Positions 5,412 through 9,377 of a DNA stretch of 9,377 bases are shown here, one piece after another. Under the pieces are notes generated by a model, which was given only the letters and a program-made list of their open reading frames with translations, searched no databases and was not told the origin of the DNA. Both the position numbers and the translations under genes were made by a program. Origin of the DNA: Candidatus Aminicenantota bacterium (lineage in GTDB: Bacteria; Acidobacteriota; Aminicenantia; Aminicenantales; Aminicenantaceae); NCBI GenBank assembly GCA_030627155.1, contig DAOUSP010000039.1, positions 1 to 9,377 of the forward strand, in the 5' to 3' direction. Numbering within the stretch: the first letter of the stretch is position 1; the number at the start of each line of letters is the position of its first letter.

Positions 5412-8400
5412 TTACACAAGTGATAACTCCTTCAAGATGAATATTGTTTCATCCAGGATTTCAGTTTCCCCTCTTAAGGAAAGTTTTAGCATCACAACTC
5501 CCTGAGGCGTGATAGAACCCGCATATTTCTTCATAATCTTGGTCATTTGACTCAGGCCAGATAAAGCACTTGGGGAAAATCTGAGGACGATTTTTTGGCC
5601 AACGCGGTCGATAGCCGCGACTTTCGCCCGTTGAGCCCAATATTTAATTAATCCATAACGAAGCAAGTTCTTTACCCCATGCGGAATAGGACCGTACCGG
5701 TCTTGGATTTCTTCTTTAATTTTTTCAATATCCTCTTCCTTTTCAATGGATGAAATCCTTTTATATAAATTGAGCCGCAGATTTATCTGAGGAAGATATT
5801 CTTCAGGAATTCGAATGTCGGCTTTCAAGTTTATCTTAGTTTTGATGTCTTCGACTTTCTCACCTTTAAGCTCTCTTATGGTCTGCTCCAATAATTTCAT
5901 GTAAAAATCAAAGCCTACGGCTTCCATATATCCATGTTGTTCAGCACCAAGAAAATTTCCTGCCCCTCTAATTTCAAGATCTTTTGCCGCCAGACGAAAT
6001 CCCGAACCAAGGGCGCTAAATTCCTGAAGTGCTTTAAGCCTTTCGCGAGCCAGGGGCGTTAGCTCGGACAAAGAAGGAACAAGAAAATATGCTACTGCCT
6101 GGCGTGAAGAACGCCCCACACGGCCTCGCAGCTGATAAAGCTGAGCCAGGCCAAAGCGGTCCGCATGATTGACAATAAGAGTATTTACAAGAGGTATATC
6201 AATACCATTTTCAATGATTGTCGTTGACACAAGAACATTATATTTCTGTAGTATAAAATCAATCATCGAACGTTCAAGAGTCAAACTTGATGTTTTTCCA
6301 TGGATAACTGCCACCTTGGCTTCAGGCACCCATTTTTGAATCATTTCAGCAATCGTCCATATGTCGTCTATTCTGTTATGAATAAAATAGACCTGGCCCT
6401 CTCTCCTCAATTCATTTTTAATCGCATTAATGATGAGTTTCTGGCTAAACGGGGTAATAACAGTATGAATGGCCAGCCGGTCTTTAGGAGGAGTTTCAAT
6501 GAGACTGATGTCTCTCAATCCAGATAGCGAAAGATTCAAAGTTCTGGGAATAGGTGTGGCTGTCATTGTAAGCACATCTATGTTTGCCTTCATCTGTATT
6601 ATTTTTTCTTTATGATTCACACCGAATCTTTGCTCTTCATCTATCACCAATAGTCCCAGGTCCCTAAATTGCACATCTTTTGAAAGGAGCCGATGGGTTC
6701 CTATTACAATGTCAATCAATCCTTTTTTCAGGTGTTCCACAATCTTTTTTTGCTGTGCCAGGGTTTGCAACCGTGTAAGACTTTCTATTCTAATGGGAAA
6801 CAAAGCCATCCGGCTTCGAAACGTTTTTAAATGCTGGCTAGCAAGGACAGTTGTCGGACATAAGACAGCCACTTGCTTGCCATCCATAACAGCTTTAAAA
6901 CACGCTCTCATCGCAACCTCGGTCTTGCCGTATCCGACATCACCACAGAGAAGGCGGTCCATCGTAGAACTTGATTCCATATCCCTTATTACCTCTTTTA
7001 TAGCTCTCCATTGATCATCTGTCTCGTTGTATTCAAAGGCATCTTCAAAATCAGACTGCCACGTTCCTTCAGCACTGAAACTATGGCCAAGAACGGCTTT
7101 CCTCTGGGCATACAACTGCAAGAGCTCTTTAGCTAATTCCTCAATAGCTTTCTTTGTCCGCAACTTTATTCGCTCCCAGGTTGGAGTCCCAAGCTTTGTA
7201 AGCACTGGAGTAACTGACCCTAATTGTGTGTATTTCTGGACTAAATTAAGGTCCTCAACAGGGACAAATAGCTTGTCCTCATCTTTATAAAGAATCTGAA
7301 TAAATTCTTGGTTTTTGTTATCGATATCCATTTTCACAAGCCCTTTGAAAAGGCCTATCCCATAATCCGTATGAACAACATAATCTCCAGCCTTTAAATC
7401 CTGGAAAAAAGAAACAAAAGGCTTCGCACGAGGCCGGTGAACAAGAATCCCTTCATCTGTAAAGATGTCTTTCTCGGAGAAAAATATTAACCTCTCTAAT
7501 GGAAAGCAGAATCCCCGGGGGAGATCTCCTGTCAAAAGCACAACAGCAAAGTCCTTAGGAAAAACCAAAGGGCTATTTGACACTATGAATCGAATTTGAT
7601 GTTGAGATAAAATGTCTGCAAGTCTTTGGCGTATGCGTTCGCTTGAGAGAAAAAGGAAACACTGTTTTCTTTCTCCTTGGTTCTTCTTCAAATATTCCAA
7701 GAAAAATGGGATTTTATTTTTAAAGCTTGGCACAGATTGGAAGGGAAAATGGTATGTTTTTTTTGCCCTTGGAGGTACAAATTCTTGCCATCGAATAGCA
7801 TGCTTTTTGATGTATTCCCAAGCATCAAGGTAGTATATATCCCCTGGAGGGAGAGAAAAGTTTCCTTGCTTTTGAAGGTCATTCAATTGCTCTTGAAATC
7901 CTTCTATAACCTGTGCCCATTCCTTCTTGACTTCGTCAAATTCGTCGATAACAAAGATACAATCTTTAAAATACTGACGAAAACTGACAAAATGTTTCTT
8001 GTTAAGAATAGAGAGGTAGGAAAAAGAAGGGAACATTTCTCCTGTTTTCAAGGCATCCAGTTTTTTTCTTATATCATCCAGAAAATGCGTTCCTCCCTTT
8101 CTAATCGCCAATTCTCCCCATTTGTCAAAAAATGATACTTGGCTGGGGAATTCCCTTAGCGATGGTATAAGAACATGTTCCCTATGCAGGACAGAACGCT
8201 GGGATGACGGAATAAACTCTCTCAGCGAGAGGACATCGTCACCACTGAATTCAATACGGAAAGGATTCTTCCCCCATGGAGACCAGACATCCACAATTCC
8301 TCCACGCAAAGCATATTCTCCTGGAGAATTGACAATATCTTCCCTTACATAGCCATGCTCGTTTAAAAGAGAAATAAGGCGGTCTCGCCCTAACGTTTCT

Positions 8401-8840
8401 CCTTTCTCAATGGTTAAGAACATCTGTTTCAAATTGGAAATCTCTGGAAAAGGTTTTAGAAGGCCGAGGAGATTTGTAATCGTAAGTTCAGGAGGTTGTT
8501 TTAGTAATGAATAGAAAAAACTCATCCTCGAAGATACCGCCTCTAAAGAAGGCCAATAGTCTTGATACGGATTTTCAGATAGAGGGGGGAGAAACTGAGC
8601 CTTAATATCAGATGATAGTTGAGACAGGAAAAACCGGCACTGTTTATTGAATAAGAATAGCTCTGAGGCAATTGGTCTAATAAAGACCACTTGTTTTTTC
8701 ACAGCCATTGAAAAAGCACTGAGGAAATATGACTTGCTGGCATCAATAAGACCTGTGGCTACTAACCCTCTCTCTTTAGTGGCTATAGCATTTAGAAAGC
8801 GCTTGAATTCATCTGTTTTGCTGATAAACTCTAAACTCAT
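5412..8840 (-). CDS. mfd: Transcription-repair coupling factor Mfd
   Basis: A complete 1142-residue Mfd, of normal length. Mfd is a cytoplasmic DNA translocase that pushes stalled RNA polymerase off DNA lesions and recruits UvrA. Domains in order: UvrB-like N-terminal module (about 1-350, with GEYALRGGIVDVWSP at 174-188); RNA-polymerase-binding CarD-like domain (about 480-545, GDYVVHTDYGIGLFKG); relay helix; RecG-like helicase (about 590-920); C-terminal autoinhibitory domain (about 1000-1110). Helicase motifs are intact: Walker A GDVGYGKTE (633-641), DEEQRFG (734-740), TATPIPRT (760-767), STTIIENGIDIP (872-883) and QLRGRVGRS (903-911). No frameshift or missing motif was seen. The ATG at 8840 has no ribosome binding site, but a TATAAT lies nine bases upstream, so the mRNA is probably leaderless. 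It is the first gene of an operon with two periplasmic PpiC/SurA-type genes, a combination with no obvious functional link. Confidence 0.98.
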   Translation of the reverse strand: MSLEFISKTDEFKRFLNAIATKERGLVATGLIDASKSYFLSAFSMAVKKQVVFIRPIASELFLFNKQCRFFLSQLSSDIKAQFLPPLSENPYQDYWPSLEAVSSRMSFFYSLLKQPPELTITNLLGLLKPFPEISNLKQMFLTIEKGETLGRDRLISLLNEHGYVREDIVNSPGEYALRGGIVDVWSPWGKNPFRIEFSGDDVLSLREFIPSSQRSVLHREHVLIPSLREFPSQVSFFDKWGELAIRKGGTHFLDDIRKKLDALKTGEMFPSFSYLSILNKKHFVSFRQYFKDCIFVIDEFDEVKKEWAQVIEGFQEQLNDLQKQGNFSLPPGDIYYLDAWEYIKKHAIRWQEFVPPRAKKTYHFPFQSVPSFKNKIPFFLEYLKKNQGERKQCFLFLSSERIRQRLADILSQHQIRFIVSNSPLVFPKDFAVVLLTGDLPRGFCFPLERLIFFSEKDIFTDEGILVHRPRAKPFVSFFQDLKAGDYVVHTDYGIGLFKGLVKMDIDNKNQEFIQILYKDEDKLFVPVEDLNLVQKYTQLGSVTPVLTKLGTPTWERIKLRTKKAIEELAKELLQLYAQRKAVLGHSFSAEGTWQSDFEDAFEYNETDDQWRAIKEVIRDMESSSTMDRLLCGDVGYGKTEVAMRACFKAVMDGKQVAVLCPTTVLASQHLKTFRSRMALFPIRIESLTRLQTLAQQKKIVEHLKKGLIDIVIGTHRLLSKDVQFRDLGLLVIDEEQRFGVNHKEKIIQMKANIDVLTMTATPIPRTLNLSLSGLRDISLIETPPKDRLAIHTVITPFSQKLIINAIKNELRREGQVYFIHNRIDDIWTIAEMIQKWVPEAKVAVIHGKTSSLTLERSMIDFILQKYNVLVSTTIIENGIDIPLVNTLIVNHADRFGLAQLYQLRGRVGRSSRQAVAYFLVPSLSELTPLARERLKALQEFSALGSGFRLAAKDLEIRGAGNFLGAEQHGYMEAVGFDFYMKLLEQTIRELKGEKVEDIKTKINLKADIRIPEEYLPQINLRLNLYKRISSIEKEEDIEKIKEEIQDRYGPIPHGVKNLLRYGLIKYWAQRAKVAAIDRVGQKIVLRFSPSALSGLSQMTKIMKKYAGSITPQGVVMLKLSLRGETEILDETIFILKELSLV

Positions 8841-8849
8841 AACATAATT

Positions 8850-8879
8850 ATTATACGATGATTCGAATGATGACGTCTA
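8850..8879 (-). promoter_or_regulatory. Promoter of the mfd operon, predicted leaderless
   Basis: On the minus strand TAGACG (8879-8874, four of six matches to the -35 consensus) and a perfect TATAAT (8855-8850) are 18 bases apart. Only nine bases separate TATAAT from the ATG of mfd, so transcription should begin about two or three bases before the start codon. The lack of any ribosome binding site agrees. A perfect palindrome ATTCGAAT (8861-8868) lies in the spacer; whether it is an operator is unknown. Confidence 0.6.
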
Positions 8880-8934
8880 ATATAAGAGGTTAGAGTGTTC
8901 CGATAAACATGGCTTATGCTTTTTTTAAGTAAAC

Positions 8935-8943
8935 TGTTATAAT
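8935..8943 (+). promoter_or_regulatory. Extended -10 promoter for the 81-residue gene
   Basis: TGTTATAAT combines a perfect TATAAT (8938-8943) with the upstream TG of extended -10 promoters. No good -35 box lies 16-19 bases upstream, which such promoters tolerate. Transcription from about 8950 would give a leader of about 19 bases that includes the AAAGGGGA ribosome binding site. Confidence 0.55.
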
Positions 8944-8955
8944 AATTGGGTATTT

Positions 8956-8963
8956 AAAGGGGA
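8956..8963 (+). promoter_or_regulatory. Ribosome binding site supporting the TTG start at 8969
   Basis: AAAGGGGA, a near match to the anti-Shine-Dalgarno complement, ends five bases before the TTG at 8969. No ATG or GTG in that frame is better placed. Confidence 0.6.
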
Positions 8964-8968
8964 ATTTT

Positions 8969-9214
8969 TTGAACAAGAAAGAGTTAAAATTCGATGTCCG
9001 ATTTTATGAAGGATATAAGGGAAAAGAAGTCCCCAGGTCAGTTATTGTTGGAAACAGAGAATTTAAAATCGAAAAAATTCTCTCAAGGAAAAGAACCATT
9101 GATAATAAAACAGGGCAAAGCGCGGAAGTCTTCCTTTGCAGTACTGAGAAAGATATATTCAAAATCACTGTATATGAAGGAGGAGATTGGGAAATCACCT
9201 TTTCCCATAAATAA
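8969..9214 (+). CDS. Small conserved-looking protein of unknown function
   Basis: An 81-residue soluble, basic protein with no signal peptide or membrane segment. The sequence alternates like a small beta-sheet: LKFDVRFYEGYKGKEVPRSV, then VGNREFKIEKILSRKR, then VFLCSTEKDIFKITVYEG, ending in DWEITFSHK. The pattern of an aromatic-G-Y-K turn, then E-x-P-R, then a strand with K-I-E-K-I-L, and a final W-x-I resembles a group of short cytoplasmic proteins I recall from Deltaproteobacteria and related phyla (Y-x-G-Y-x-x-x-E-x-P-x-x-F, W near the end). I cannot name the family with confidence. The TTG start is chosen because of the AAAGGGGA before it and the promoter upstream. It is divergent from mfd. 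A 99-codon frame that overlaps it at +1 is judged a shadow. No function is proposed. Confidence 0.7.
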   Translation: MNKKELKFDVRFYEGYKGKEVPRSVIVGNREFKIEKILSRKRTIDNKTGQSAEVFLCSTEKDIFKITVYEGGDWEITFSHK

Positions 9215-9377
9215 CGTCACAGCTTCCTTTATTTTCCAGAAGCTTGCAGCAGAGGGTAAGCATCTCTATTTCCGTGATGAGGGAAACATCTGACCTAATT
9301 GAGAAGTACGGCGACGGTTCCCTCTCCATCCGAAGCCCATTGTAGACCGTGGAGGGTCTTGGCAACGATGAGGGGAA
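9215..9377. other. Unassigned 3' end of the window, GC-richer from about 9301
   Basis: No gene is supported here. Just after the 81-residue gene, AGCTTC (9221-9226) and GAAGCT (9239-9244) can pair but are not followed by a U tract. Beyond about 9301 the sequence is clearly richer in G and C than the rest of the window. Three open stretches run to the window edge: a minus-strand frame from 9375 to a TAG at 9295 (27 codons), another minus-strand frame that ends at 9195, and a plus-strand frame broken by TAG at 9343. Pairings GAGGGAA/TTCCCTC (9279-9285/9318-9324) and AGACC/GGTCT (9344-9348/9355-9359) exist. This could be the end of a minus-strand gene, a decayed gene or a structured RNA; the sequence does not decide. 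Confidence 0.3.

Noticed and set aside
7677..8135. Open frame of 152 codons antisense to mfd
   Set aside because: It lies wholly inside the well-supported mfd coding region, has no ribosome binding site and shows no recognisable domain.
8994..9293. Plus-strand frame overlapping the 81-residue gene
   Set aside because: It is shifted by one against a gene with its own promoter and ribosome binding site, and its own ATG has no ribosome binding site. Its last third is outside that gene and stays unexplained, so it is covered by the unassigned region.
9274..9377. Amber codon (TAG at 9343) read through, for example as pyrrolysine
   Set aside because: The frame is short, has no family match and no downstream structure that can be judged in the window; a stop in non-coding or decayed DNA is simpler.
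9215..9377. Known structured RNA (tmRNA, RNase P RNA, riboswitch, group II intron end)
   Set aside because: I looked for the conserved cores that I know of these RNAs and found none; only short, competing pairings are visible.
1..9377. CRISPR array, insertion sequence, phage or defence genes
   Set aside because: No regularly spaced repeats, terminal inverted repeats, transposase, integrase or nuclease motifs were seen; the genes are ordinary chromosomal ones.

Overview
The window reads as a chromosomal segment from a Gram-negative (diderm) bacterium with an AT-rich genome, roughly 40% GC by eye. The evidence for an outer membrane is indirect: an EnvC-like septal factor, a YibQ-type deacetylase-fold protein and two SurA/PpiC-type periplasmic chaperones. 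The order mfd - PpiC protein - SurA-like protein, plus an EnvC - S41 - YibQ cluster, is as I recall it typical of Deltaproteobacteria, Acidobacteriota, Aminicenantes and relatives. I cannot assign a phylum from the sequence alone.

Left part, plus strand (1-2631). A tight cell-envelope cluster holds the 3' end of an EnvC/LytM-type gene, then an S41 (CtpA-like) protein with a PDZ domain, then a divergent polysaccharide deacetylase (DUF610/YibQ). In the EnvC-like protein the last two metalloprotease histidines are replaced (ALYFEI). The S41 protein has Gly where the nucleophilic Ser should be and Leu where the Lys should be. Two adjacent proteins thus carry hydrolase folds that look catalytically dead, which fits a role as regulators or scaffolds of septal peptidoglycan splitting.

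Middle (2632-3427). A possible terminator hairpin is followed by a convincing sigma-70-like promoter and a strong ribosome binding site. These drive a single 184-residue protein with one N-terminal membrane anchor and no recognised family. A hairpin at 3386-3403 lies between this gene and the convergent operon and may end transcription on the minus strand.

Right part, minus strand (8840 down to 3428). An operon encodes Mfd (transcription-repair coupling factor, complete, all helicase motifs intact), then two parvulin/SurA-type proteins. The second overlaps the first by 8 bases. Both isomerase domains lack part or all of the usual parvulin histidine pair. The mfd promoter has a perfect TATAAT only 9 bases from the ATG, so its mRNA is predicted to be leaderless or nearly so.

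Right end (8841-9377). A 128-base divergent intergenic region carries a second promoter, of the extended -10 type, for an 81-residue orphan protein starting at TTG behind a good ribosome binding site. The last 163 bases hold no gene I can support. From about 9301 they are visibly richer in GC than the rest. I saw no tRNA, rRNA, CRISPR array, insertion sequence or integrase.
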